Shown here: positions 53,974 to 62,416 of the stretch, piece after piece | Numbering within the stretch: the first letter of the stretch is position 1 | How the letters are laid out: each line of letters opens with the position of its first letter | Origin: Planococcus sp. PAMC 21323 | GTDB taxonomy: Bacteria; Bacillota; Bacilli; Bacillales_A; Planococcaceae | DNA: 64,000 nt | Reading direction: 5' to 3' | NCBI RefSeq assembly: GCF_000785555.1 | Contig: NZ_CP009129.1 | Coordinates: 2,976,001-3,040,000, forward strand | Translations under genes and position numbers: made by a program | Notes under the pieces: model-generated | The model's input: only the letters and a program-made list of their open reading frames with translations | Told to the model about the DNA's origin: nothing | Database searches by the model: none

Positions 53974-54048
53974 ATGAAAAGACGAAAGTAGACCAACAGG
54001 ACAACTCTGTCCTTTTATCCACTTTTCCCTTTTCTGCTCATGCCTTTT
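53964..54048 (+). terminator. GlcT-controlled terminator before ptsG
   Basis: GGCATGAG (53964-53971) pairs with CTCATGCC (54037-54044), followed by TTTT. An inner hairpin ACAGGACA/TGTCCT lies in the loop. Mutually exclusive with the RAT. Confidence 0.88.
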
Positions 54049-54098
54049 ATAATGGATTCAATTGTTTATCACATACAAAATATAGAGGAGGAAGTTAC

Positions 54099-56135
54099 AT
54101 GTCATTTAATTTATTTGGTACATTGCAAAAAGTAGGTAAAGCGTTAATGTTACCCGTTGCACTCTTACCCGCTGCTGGTATTTTACTAGCTTTCGGTACA
54201 AGTTTTGCACAAGAATCATTTTTGGAAGCGGTTCCTTTTATGGGAGCTAACTGGATTCAGCAATTATTATTCATTATGGCAGAAGCGGGCGGCGTTGTTT
54301 TTGACAACTTGCCTTTACTGTTTGCCGTAGGTGTAGCCATTGGTCTTGCTGGTGGTGATGGTGTTGCAGGTCTCGCTGCCATTATTGGTTACTTGATTAT
54401 GAACGTCACCATGAAAGCTTTTGGTGGCATTACACTAGAAATGACGAGTGACCCGGCCTACGCTAACGTGTTAGGTATACCTACACTACAAACAGGAGTT
54501 TTTGGCGGGATTATCGTCGGTATTTTAGCCGCTTTCCTGTACAATAAATTCTTTAATATTCAGTTGCCTCAGTTTTTAGGATTTTTTGCAGGTAAACGCT
54601 TTGTCCCAATTATTACCGCGTTCTCAGCCGTTTTCCTTGGTATTGTTATGTTCTTCCTTTGGCCATTTGCTCAAGGCGGCTTGAATACTCTTTCTCACTT
54701 TATGTTGGAAACAAACCGTACACTAGCAGCTTTTGTTTTTGGAACGATTGAACGTTCATTAATCCCATTTGGTTTACATCACATTTTTTATTCGCCATTT
54801 TGGTTTGAATTTGGTCAATATACAACAGCTGCAGGAGAAATTGTCCGCGGTGATCAACGTATTTTCTTTGCGCAACTACAAGACGGTGTAGACTTTACAG
54901 CTGGTACGTTTATGACGGGTAAATTCCCATTCATGATGTTTGGCCTTCCGGCTGCAGCTCTTGCAATCTATCACACAGCACGTCCTGAGAAAAAGAAAAT
55001 TGTCGGAGGCATCATGGCTTCGGGTGCTTTAACTTCTTTCCTAACAGGGATTACAGAACCTCTTGAATTTACATTCTTGTTTGTTGCTCCCGTGTTATTC
55101 GGTATTCACGCTATATTCGCAGGTTTATCGTTTATGACGATGCATTTACTTAACGTTAAAATCGGTATGACATTTTCCGGTGGCTTGATCGATTTCCTAC
55201 TATTCGGTGTTATGCCAGGTAGAACGGAATGGTTCTGGGTTATCGTCGTCGGTCTCGTGTTCTCAGTCATTTATTACTTTGGTTTCCGTTTCGCGATTCA
55301 GAAATTCAATTTAATGACTCCTGGTCGTGAAGCAGATGAAGAAGGCGATGAAGAAGTAAAAGAAATTGGCGACTTGCCATATGAAATTCTTGCTGCTATG
55401 GGTGGACAAGAAAATATCACCGACTTAGATGCATGCATTACGCGTCTACGTGTCAGCGTTGCAGATAAAGGTAATGTAGACAAGAAGCGCTTGAAAAAAC
55501 TGGGTGCTTCTGGTGTCATGGAAGTCGGCAATAACATTCAAGCCATTTTTGGACCTGTTTCAGATAGCTTACGCGGACAAATGCAGGATATTATGAACGG
55601 CAAGTCTCCTCGTCCGATTGCCAAAACAGAAGGTTCAACTGAAGGTCTAGTTGCTTCAGGGACAGCTTTAGAATTTAATAACCCGATAACAGGTGATATC
55701 TTACCGATCTCAGAAGTTCCGGATCAAGTATTTTCCGGTAAAATGGTCGGAGACGGATTTGCGATCAAACCAACTGAAGGAAAAGTCTTTTCTCCAGTGA
55801 ACGGTAAAGTGGTTACAGTCTTCCCTACCAAACATGCAATCGGTATCGCAGCTGATAACGGCACAGAAATTTTGATCCATATCGGTATCGACACAGTACA
55901 CCTAAAAGGTGAAGGCTTTACTTCACATATCGAACAAGGCGATTTGGTTGAACAAGGACAGCTCTTAATGGAAATGGACTTGGATTATATCGCTGAACAT
56001 GCAGCTTCTATTATCACACCTGTCGTCTTCACCAACCTTGAAGAAGGACAATCGATTAAACTTAAAAAATCTGGTGCCGTTTCAGCTAAAGATACAGGCA
56101 TTCTGGAGATTATCAATGGCGAATCTGTCGTCTGA
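54099..56135 (+). CDS. ptsG: PTS glucose transporter subunit IICBA
   Basis: Uptake and phosphorylation of glucose, 678 aa. EIIC (about 1-410, membrane, [11 protein letters not shown] and [21 protein letters not shown]), EIIB (about 420-495) with the phosphorylated Cys446 in [11 protein letters not shown], and EIIA (about 530-678) with His594 in [11 protein letters not shown], all in one chain. GAGGAGG precedes ATG 54099. Controlled by GlcT antitermination. The terminator at 56152 ends it. Confidence 0.95.
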   Translation: MSFNLFGTLQKVGKALMLPVALLPAAGILLAFGTSFAQESFLEAVPFMGANWIQQLLFIMAEAGGVVFDNLPLLFAVGVAIGLAGGDGVAGLAAIIGYLIMNVTMKAFGGITLEMTSDPAYANVLGIPTLQTGVFGGIIVGILAAFLYNKFFNIQLPQFLGFFAGKRFVPIITAFSAVFLGIVMFFLWPFAQGGLNTLSHFMLETNRTLAAFVFGTIERSLIPFGLHHIFYSPFWFEFGQYTTAAGEIVRGDQRIFFAQLQDGVDFTAGTFMTGKFPFMMFGLPAAALAIYHTARPEKKKIVGGIMASGALTSFLTGITEPLEFTFLFVAPVLFGIHAIFAGLSFMTMHLLNVKIGMTFSGGLIDFLLFGVMPGRTEWFWVIVVGLVFSVIYYFGFRFAIQKFNLMTPGREADEEGDEEVKEIGDLPYEILAAMGGQENITDLDACITRLRVSVADKGNVDKKRLKKLGASGVMEVGNNIQAIFGPVSDSLRGQMQDIMNGKSPRPIAKTEGSTEGLVASGTALEFNNPITGDILPISEVPDQVFSGKMVGDGFAIKPTEGKVFSPVNGKVVTVFPTKHAIGIAADNGTEILIHIGIDTVHLKGEGFTSHIEQGDLVEQGQLLMEMDLDYIAEHAASIITPVVFTNLEEGQSIKLKKSGAVSAKDTGILEIINGESVV

Positions 56136-56150
56136 TTAAAAATTTCCACT

Positions 56151-56194
56151 AAAAAACCGATCTCATTTGGAACGTTCAAATGAGATCGGTTTTT
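56151..56194 (+). terminator. ptsG terminator
   Basis: Stem aaaaaccgatctcattt with its complement, 9-nt loop, T-run at the end. Confidence 0.95.
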
Positions 56195-56300
56195 ATTATT
56201 TCTATCTGACCCCTAAGTTTTGTTTGAAATTGACGCTTTTAACTAGTCCACCGCTCTGCTAATCTTATCTGAAAAAGAAAAGATAGGATGGTTACTACTC

Positions 56301-56843
56301 ATGCAAAAAACTACTAGCTATTCACCAGCAGCTAATTCTCGTACCTTTGATTTGGTTTTGAGCTCGATGGCCATTGCGCTTGTCTTTGTGGCTACGTTAC
56401 TCTTGAATATTCGTTTGCCAATTGCTGCTAATGGAGGACTAGTTCACCTCGGCACGGCTATGCTTTTCATTATCGCGATTTTGTTTGGTCCTAAAAAAGG
56501 ATTAATCGCCGGTGCTATCGGCATGGGTTTGTTTGATGTAGTTTCAGGCTGGCATTTATGGGCGCCAATCACAATTGTCGCACGCGGTCTTCAAGGATAC
56601 TTAGTTGGGAAAATTGCCTGGTTAGGTGGCAGAAATGGCGGCTCGACTTCTTTTAATATTTTGGCAGCAATCGTTTCAATTCCACTTATGGTTGCGATTT
56701 ACTACGTTGGTGAAGCAATTATTTTCAGCAGTTGGATCATTCCAGCAGCGTCGATTCCTGGCAACCTTGTTCAAAATGCAGTTGGACTGATTATCGCAAT
56801 TCCTGTCGCGATTGCATTGAAGAAAACACCTTACTTCAAATAA
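56301..56843 (+). CDS. ECF transporter S component
   Basis: Substrate-binding membrane subunit of an energy-coupling-factor importer, 180 aa with about five to six hydrophobic helices. LRLPIAANGGLVHLGTAMLF-type and FGPKKGLIAGAIGMGLFDVVSG are typical of the ECF S family. No energising ATPase or T subunit is in the window, so it would share the genomic module. The vitamin substrate cannot be told. A terminator follows. Confidence 0.78.
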   Translation: MQKTTSYSPAANSRTFDLVLSSMAIALVFVATLLLNIRLPIAANGGLVHLGTAMLFIIAILFGPKKGLIAGAIGMGLFDVVSGWHLWAPITIVARGLQGYLVGKIAWLGGRNGGSTSFNILAAIVSIPLMVAIYYVGEAIIFSSWIIPAASIPGNLVQNAVGLIIAIPVAIALKKTPYFK

Positions 56844-56861
56844 AATAGTTTGTTACACAAT

Positions 56862-56899
56862 AAAACCCCGCTCACCTTTTATAGGTGAACGGGGTTTTT
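56862..56899. terminator. Bidirectional terminator (ECF / mqo)
   Basis: Stem aaaaccccg-tcacct/aggtga-cggggtttt around a TTTATA-like loop, with T-run right and A-run left. Confidence 0.92.
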
Positions 56900-56919
56900 A
56901 AAATACATTTAGTAACGGC

Positions 56920-58419
56920 TTATTTTGTGATTGTGTTTTTTTCATCCAATTGCAATGCTTTTGCAGTGGATGCATGGATTTCTTGAAGAAGCTCAGGGTT
57001 TTCAGACAATGATTTTCCGTATGACGGAATCATTTCTTTGATTTTTGGTTCCCATTCGCCTACTTGTTCTGGGAAACATTTTTTGAAAATTTCAAGCATC
57101 GCATGAACTGCCGTAGATGCGCCTGGTGAAGCTCCTAATAATGCAGCAATTGAACCATCTCCAGAAGTGACAATTTCTGTACCAAATTGAAGTGTTCCCT
57201 TGCCTTTATCTGTATCTTTAATCACTTGTACACGTTGTCCTGCAACGACTACTTCCCAATCTTCTAGTTTCGCAGTCGGGATAAATTCACGCAATTCTTC
57301 TACACGTTTTTCATTTGAAAGTAACACTTGTTGAATAAGGTACTTCGTCAGTGACATTTCTTTCGCTCCTGCAGCAAGCATCGTGAAGACGTTATTCGGC
57401 TTTACAGAACCGAGTAAGTCCATATTCGAGCCTGTTTTCAAGAATTTTGGTGAAAATCCTGCAAACGGTCCGAACAACAATGATTTTTTGCCATCAATAA
57501 AGCGTGTATCTAAATGCGGTACGGACATTGGCGGAGCGCCAACTTGTGCTTTCCCATAAACTTTTGCATGGTGTTGCTCAACAATTTCTTGATCATTACA
57601 TACTAAGAACAACCCACTAACCGGGAATCCACCAATATGCTTAGATTCAGGAATGCCTGTTTTTTGTAGCAATGGCAAGCTTCCGCCACCGCCGCCGATA
57701 AAGACGAAATCTGCGCTATGGTATTCGATTTTGTTGTTTTCAAGGTCCTGTACTTTTACTTCCCACGTACTGTCGTCATTACGTTTAATATCTTTTACTG
57801 TGTGGTTGTAATTCATTTCGACTTGTTGTTCGCCTAAGTACTCAAACAACATTTCTGTTAACGCGCCAAAGTTGACGTCAGTTCCAGAATCGATTTTTGT
57901 CGCTGCGATTGCTTCAGTCGAAGTACGGCCCTCCATAATAAGAGGCATCCATTCTTTTAACTTTTCTGTTTCAGTTGAGAATTCCATTCCTTTAAACAAA
58001 GGACTTTTCGTCAAAGCTTCAAAACGATTTTTTAAAAAGCGAACGTTGTCTTCGCCTTGTACCATACTCATATGTGGAATCGACATGATAAATTCTTTTG
58101 GATTTTCAATGCGTTTATTGTTTACAAGGAACGACCAAAACTGTCTAGAAAGTTGGAATTGTTCGTTGATGCTGCTCGCTTTTTTAATGTCAATCGAGCC
58201 ATCCTCTTGTTCAGGAGTATAGTTCAATTCGCAAAGTGCGGCATGTCCTGTTCCTGCGTTATTCCATTCGTTAGAACTTTCAGCGCCTGCTTTTTCAAGT
58301 TTTTCAAATACTTTAATATTCCACTCTGGAGCAAGTTCTTTAAGCATTGCTCCTAAAGTTGCACTCATAACTCCAGCGCCGATTAAGATGATATTTTTGT
58401 TAGTTTGTTGGTTGTCCAT
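56920..58419 (-). CDS. mqo: Malate:quinone oxidoreductase
   Basis: FAD-dependent peripheral membrane enzyme oxidising L-malate to oxaloacetate with quinone reduction. 499 aa from ATG 58419 (GGAAGG upstream; frame open to 58449). The FAD motif [58 protein letters not shown] and [16 protein letters not shown] are Mqo hallmarks. Monocistronic, ending at the terminator it shares with the ECF gene. Confidence 0.95.
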   Translation of the reverse strand: MDNQQTNKNIILIGAGVMSATLGAMLKELAPEWNIKVFEKLEKAGAESSNEWNNAGTGHAALCELNYTPEQEDGSIDIKKASSINEQFQLSRQFWSFLVNNKRIENPKEFIMSIPHMSMVQGEDNVRFLKNRFEALTKSPLFKGMEFSTETEKLKEWMPLIMEGRTSTEAIAATKIDSGTDVNFGALTEMLFEYLGEQQVEMNYNHTVKDIKRNDDSTWEVKVQDLENNKIEYHSADFVFIGGGGGSLPLLQKTGIPESKHIGGFPVSGLFLVCNDQEIVEQHHAKVYGKAQVGAPPMSVPHLDTRFIDGKKSLLFGPFAGFSPKFLKTGSNMDLLGSVKPNNVFTMLAAGAKEMSLTKYLIQQVLLSNEKRVEELREFIPTAKLEDWEVVVAGQRVQVIKDTDKGKGTLQFGTEIVTSGDGSIAALLGASPGASTAVHAMLEIFKKCFPEQVGEWEPKIKEMIPSYGKSLSENPELLQEIHASTAKALQLDEKNTITK

Positions 58420-58637
58420 TAAAACCTTCCTTATCCCGTATATTTGCAAATAGGTGCAGCTTGCTCCTGATCAAATAATACAAAAAGCCAGGTTCAACCA
58501 TAAAACACACCTTTTCTGCTCCAATTATATAATTATATCATATTTCCTGATTGTACCTATCTACTTTTGCCTGTCCATTATACCTCAATTCATAGCTCCG
58601 CAAAAGCGAGATCTTCTTTTCTAATTGTTAAACGACA

Positions 58638-58671
58638 AAAAAGGCAAACACGCATTATTAACGTGTCTGCC
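58638..58671 (-). terminator. Terminator hairpin, left flank of repeat element copy 3
   Basis: Stem of a 29-nt sequence GGCAAACACGCATTATTAACGTGTCTGCC (58643-58671), preceded by an A-run, so the minus strand ends in TTTTTT. The same 29 nt recur at 59023-59051 with two differences. Confidence 0.9.
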
Positions 58672-59022
58672 CCAGACTGTAGACAAAGTCTTATTAAACT
58701 GAATAGTGATGCATACTCTTCAACTGGGCTGGCCACTTCGCTTTACGTGGGCTCAGCCCAGTTGAAGGCTTCTTGCTACGAACAAAGTGAGATTCTTTAG
58801 TGCACTTCACCATAAAAGTAACCTATGAAAAGGTTTTTCTCTACTCACTCCAGGATTCGGAGCACCAAGTGGCGACTCCTGCGGAAAAACGAAGGGATGA
58901 GACCCCGCAGGAGCTTGCGACGAGGAGGCTCGGCGCTGAGTCCGCGGAAAGCGTCCACTGGGTGCGGAGAATCCCCTCTACATACAAAAAAATGAGTAAG
59001 TATTCTTTTGTCTATAAGCTGA
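58672..59022. repeat. Terminator-associated mosaic repeat element, copy 3
   Basis: 351 bp. Left end CAGACTGTAGACAAAG (58673-58688) and right end, read in reverse, CAGCTTATAGACAAAAG (59021-59005), are imperfect terminal inverted repeats. Blocks shared with copy 2 include GATGCATACTCTTCAAC, ACAAAGTGAGATTCTTTAGTG and CTCCAGGATTCGGAGCACC. The GC-rich module is shortened (GGCTGGCCACTTCGCTTTACG) and a second module (about 58872-58965) is the same family in inverted orientation. No useful ORF. Confidence 0.92.
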
Positions 59023-59060
59023 GGCAAACACGCATTGTTAACATGTCTGCCCTTTTTATT
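59023..59060. terminator. Duplicate terminator hairpin, right flank of copy 3, behind mtlD
   Basis: The 29-nt sequence at 59023-59051 matches 58643-58671 at 27 of 29 positions and is followed by CTTTTTATTTT. It is 35 bp from the mtlD stop. Confidence 0.9.
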
Positions 59061-59085
59061 TTGTTTATTACTTATTGACTTGTAG

Positions 59086-60225
59086 TTAAGCTTTCAACGC
59101 ATGGTAGCGGCTTACGACTTCTTTTGTAATGTCACTGTCTTTAGGTAAACCACTAATGGTCGTTAAAACAGCCGCAGGTCCGTTGTCTCGAATTATTTTT
59201 TGAATTTCCAACGCTTCTTCATCTTCTGGATAATCAAACAACAATGCAGCCGCAATCGCGTTTGCTAAGTGCGTATAAGACAAGCCTGCTTTTTGAGCTT
59301 GTGTAGCCGGACGAATCAATCGATCTTCTGGTCCTAGTTTCCGAATAGGTGCACGCCCTACTCGTGTCACACCGTCATTCAAGTATGCATTTTTAAAGCG
59401 TTCAATGTTTTTATCGATATAAGCTAAATGCTCTTGTTCATCAAGTCCATATTCTTTTACTAAATACGCACCCGTTTCTTTAAGGGTCTCTCTGACCTGT
59501 GTAACAATTTCCTCATCGGCTAATGTTTCGTCGATTGTTGATTTGCCGGCTAAATACCCCAAATAGGCAATCACGGCATGACCCGTATTTACTGTAAATA
59601 ATTTTCGTTCAATAAAAGGAGCGAGATCTTCAACTAGCGTCATACCTGTTACTGGTGGAATCGTTTCTGTAGTTTCCACTACCCATTCAAAATACGGCTC
59701 TACTAATACATCTAAAGAACTTTGGTCTTGTATGGGTACAATGCGATCAACTGCTGAGTTGAAAAAATATACTTTCCCTTCTAGTTTCGCTATTGTCTCG
59801 TCATCTAAACTGTCTAGAATGTGCTGCTTTAATATGTCAGTCGCACCAATCTGATTTTCGCAGGCGATGATATACAACTTTTCGTCTGTCGCCAATATAC
59901 GCTCTGTTAACCCTTGTGCAATTAATGGAGCGATTCTCGGCAAGATGTTTGGCCCAATCGCAGTTGTTAAATATGTCGCTTGTTGAATCACTCTAATCAC
60001 ATCTTCGGCATGTGTCATATTATTAATCCCCGAAACGTTTTCAATTGTAATCTTTTCTTCTTGTGATTGGGCTAGTTTTACTTGATAGCTTTTTTCTTCA
60101 TTGAGCTTATTAATTACTTGCTCTGCCACGTCGACAAACGTCACGTGATAGCCTGATTTAGAAAATAAAGCCCCGATAAATCCTCTGCCAATATTACCTG
60201 CTCCAAAATGGACGGCTTGTTTCAT
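59086..60225 (-). CDS. mtlD: Mannitol-1-phosphate 5-dehydrogenase
   Basis: NAD-dependent oxidation of mannitol 1-phosphate to fructose 6-phosphate. About 379 aa. AVHFGAGNIGRGFIGALFSKSGY is the NAD fold; NTGHAVIAYLGYLAG carries the catalytic-site region; KNAYLNDGVTRVGRAPIRKLG is typical. Several ATGs overlap the end of mtlR (60234, 60231, 60225); 60225 has AAAGGA at 9 nt and gives the standard N-terminus. Last gene of mtlA-mtlR-mtlD. Confidence 0.94.
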   Translation of the reverse strand: MKQAVHFGAGNIGRGFIGALFSKSGYHVTFVDVAEQVINKLNEEKSYQVKLAQSQEEKITIENVSGINNMTHAEDVIRVIQQATYLTTAIGPNILPRIAPLIAQGLTERILATDEKLYIIACENQIGATDILKQHILDSLDDETIAKLEGKVYFFNSAVDRIVPIQDQSSLDVLVEPYFEWVVETTETIPPVTGMTLVEDLAPFIERKLFTVNTGHAVIAYLGYLAGKSTIDETLADEEIVTQVRETLKETGAYLVKEYGLDEQEHLAYIDKNIERFKNAYLNDGVTRVGRAPIRKLGPEDRLIRPATQAQKAGLSYTHLANAIAAALLFDYPEDEEALEIQKIIRDNGPAAVLTTISGLPKDSDITKEVVSRYHALKA

Positions 60226-60230
60226 TGTCA

Positions 60231-62318
60231 TCATTCCTTTATTAACTTATTTTGTAAGTACTCCCAAAAAACCTCTTCTAGTTTCTGTCGAATGACTTTT
60301 TCATTAGAAGAAGTAAAAATCATCATCGACTGCTCACTTTCAATCAAACTGGTGCTAATCAAACTCAATATGTCTTGTTGCCGGTCGGTCAATATGGTTG
60401 GCGCTAGCATCAATAACAAGTTTTTAACCTGCATATCTTTGCCATCCATTCCTTTTACGGTAAGCGGATTATCTATATGGATGACTTGAAACAATAGCTC
60501 TTGTACTGATTCATCGCGGCAATGGAAAAGTGCCATAGTCGTTTCTGGTATCCCTAACCCACCTTTGTTCTCTCGTTCCTTTAGTTCACTCACGGCAGAA
60601 GCTACGTTTGTAACTGCTCCTTCTTTTTTAGCCATCTCTATAACTTCCTGCAAAATCTCCCAATGATCTGTAGCAAATTGTTTGCGAACAACTTTAAAAT
60701 TGGTCAAAACTACATCCATACTGTGCTGCACTTGTTTTATTTCTTGCAGCAGCTGTTGGATATTTGGTCGATTTTTTGTTGACTGTGAGTTGCTCGTCTT
60801 TTCGCGATTTAGATAATTTGTTTTACCAGTTATTTTTTTAACATTATTCTGCAAATAACTTTCAATGTAACCAATATCACGCTCATTTAATAAAGGACTT
60901 ACGCGTATATAATCCACTTCTGTAACAGGCAATCGAATGGTCGAAATGACCAAGTCGTAATCTTTAAAGTCAGCTGCTTGAAAGTCTTTTATTGAAAGAA
61001 TTTCTACTGAATTGATCTCAGGAATTTCTTTTTGAATACGACTTGCAAGCATCTTTGAAGTGCCTATGCCTGAGGGACAAATAACAACTGCATCTATTTG
61101 AACCCTTTCTTCTCCCATTAACATAGCGGAACCAAAATGAAGAACTACAAAAGCAGTTTCATCAGCAGAAAAATTTAGGTCCTCAAATTCATTTTCTATT
61201 CCCTGTTTTACGGCCATAAACAAGACTGGGTATTTACGTTTAATCTCATCAGTTAAAGGATTAAACGACTCGATATTTTGGTTTAAACGGAAAATTAGCG
61301 GTTCCATATGTGCCAATAACCCTTGATACAACGAGAAGTCATCAATAAGATCAACACCTAACTGTGACGAAACGTTATAGATTAAATTTTTGACTTTTCT
61401 CCCCAAAAAGACGCTATCGTAGTAAGAACCCTCAGCAGCCTGGACTTTGGAACCCTTTAATAAAACTGACAAAAAATGCGCATCAGCCATCGTAAGCTGT
61501 ACTGCAAGCTGATTACTCATTTTTTTACACATCTTGTCCATCAACTGATACTCGTTACTCGAGTTGTCCTCCACCACGTCTTCAGTCTCTAGTAGAAATC
61601 CTTTTTCTGTTCGCTGAAGTGTTATACAACTATAAACAACCAATCCAATATAATCACTATCAGCTAACTTCGTTTGTTCTTTGTTTATTTTTTGGTTTAT
61701 CAAAAGATCTACTACTACCAAATACTCCGCAACAAAATAACCAAGAATGTTTTCTTTTCGACTTTTCCCTTGTTGCAAATGGTATAAGCTCTCAATGATT
61801 TCTTCGTAAAAATAAGCCAATAAGTAACTGCCAAGTGCATAGCGCATATTGGTTTCCTCACCATCAACTTCTATACCGACACCTTTTGTTCGAGATATCG
61901 TGACTGAAAACTTCTGTAGCCACTCAGTTAAATCATCTAAATGAGCCGTTAATGTAGCATTACTAATTCCTAACTGACTTGCAAGAACTTGCTTTTTAAA
62001 AAATGGTCCTTCGTGCAATAAAATAATGAGCAGTTTTAACTTTCGTTCTTCAGGCGTCTCATCTGCAGGACTAACCGTTATTAAATTCTGGATAAGACGA
62101 TAAATTTGATCGTTGGGTCCTGTAATTAATAGCCCTTCATCTGCGGTACGTTCAATTTTTAAATCAAACTCCACTAATGTCTTTTCAATTGATTTTAAAT
62201 CTCTTTGAATTGTACGGACACTAACATCTAAATGCGAAGATAAGGAATGAACTGTATGTTTTCCAGAGGTTCTGACAATCAATTCGATTATGGATTTTTC
62301 TCTAAACGTGATAAACAT
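60231..62318 (-). CDS. mtlR: Mannitol operon activator MtlR (PRD/EIIB/EIIA regulator)
   Basis: 695-aa transcription activator. N-terminal helix-turn-helix domains (about 1-170: SIIELIVRTSGKHTVHSLSSHLDVSVRTIQRD is the first), PRD1 and PRD2 (about 180-400), a Gat-type EIIB-like domain with Cys in VVICPSGIGTSKML (about 415-500), and an EIIA-Mtl-like domain (about 545-690). Phosphorylation of these domains by the PTS sets activity (known for B. subtilis MtlR). It lies between mtlA and mtlD. Confidence 0.9.
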   Translation of the reverse strand: MFITFREKSIIELIVRTSGKHTVHSLSSHLDVSVRTIQRDLKSIEKTLVEFDLKIERTADEGLLITGPNDQIYRLIQNLITVSPADETPEERKLKLLIILLHEGPFFKKQVLASQLGISNATLTAHLDDLTEWLQKFSVTISRTKGVGIEVDGEETNMRYALGSYLLAYFYEEIIESLYHLQQGKSRKENILGYFVAEYLVVVDLLINQKINKEQTKLADSDYIGLVVYSCITLQRTEKGFLLETEDVVEDNSSNEYQLMDKMCKKMSNQLAVQLTMADAHFLSVLLKGSKVQAAEGSYYDSVFLGRKVKNLIYNVSSQLGVDLIDDFSLYQGLLAHMEPLIFRLNQNIESFNPLTDEIKRKYPVLFMAVKQGIENEFEDLNFSADETAFVVLHFGSAMLMGEERVQIDAVVICPSGIGTSKMLASRIQKEIPEINSVEILSIKDFQAADFKDYDLVISTIRLPVTEVDYIRVSPLLNERDIGYIESYLQNNVKKITGKTNYLNREKTSNSQSTKNRPNIQQLLQEIKQVQHSMDVVLTNFKVVRKQFATDHWEILQEVIEMAKKEGAVTNVASAVSELKERENKGGLGIPETTMALFHCRDESVQELLFQVIHIDNPLTVKGMDGKDMQVKNLLLMLAPTILTDRQQDILSLISTSLIESEQSMMIFTSSNEKVIRQKLEEVFWEYLQNKLIKE

Positions 62319-62378
62319 AGCTGTCCCCCTATTCCACTTTTAAATGTCTATTTTTAATGCTAGAAAATATAGATAGAA

Positions 62379-62405
62379 CAAAAAGGCAGGAAATCCTACC
62401 TTTTT
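62379..62405 (-). terminator. Intercistronic terminator mtlA-mtlR
   Basis: Stem AAAAAGGTAGG/CCTGCCTTTTT with one mismatch and ATTT loop, directly after mtlA on the minus strand; likely lowers mtlR and mtlD expression relative to mtlA. Confidence 0.8.
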
Positions 62406-62416
62406 ATTCGTATTAT

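Noticed and set aside
58800-59078. 92-aa open frame through repeat copy 3
   Set aside because: Composed entirely of repeat-element sequence, not conserved in the other copies.
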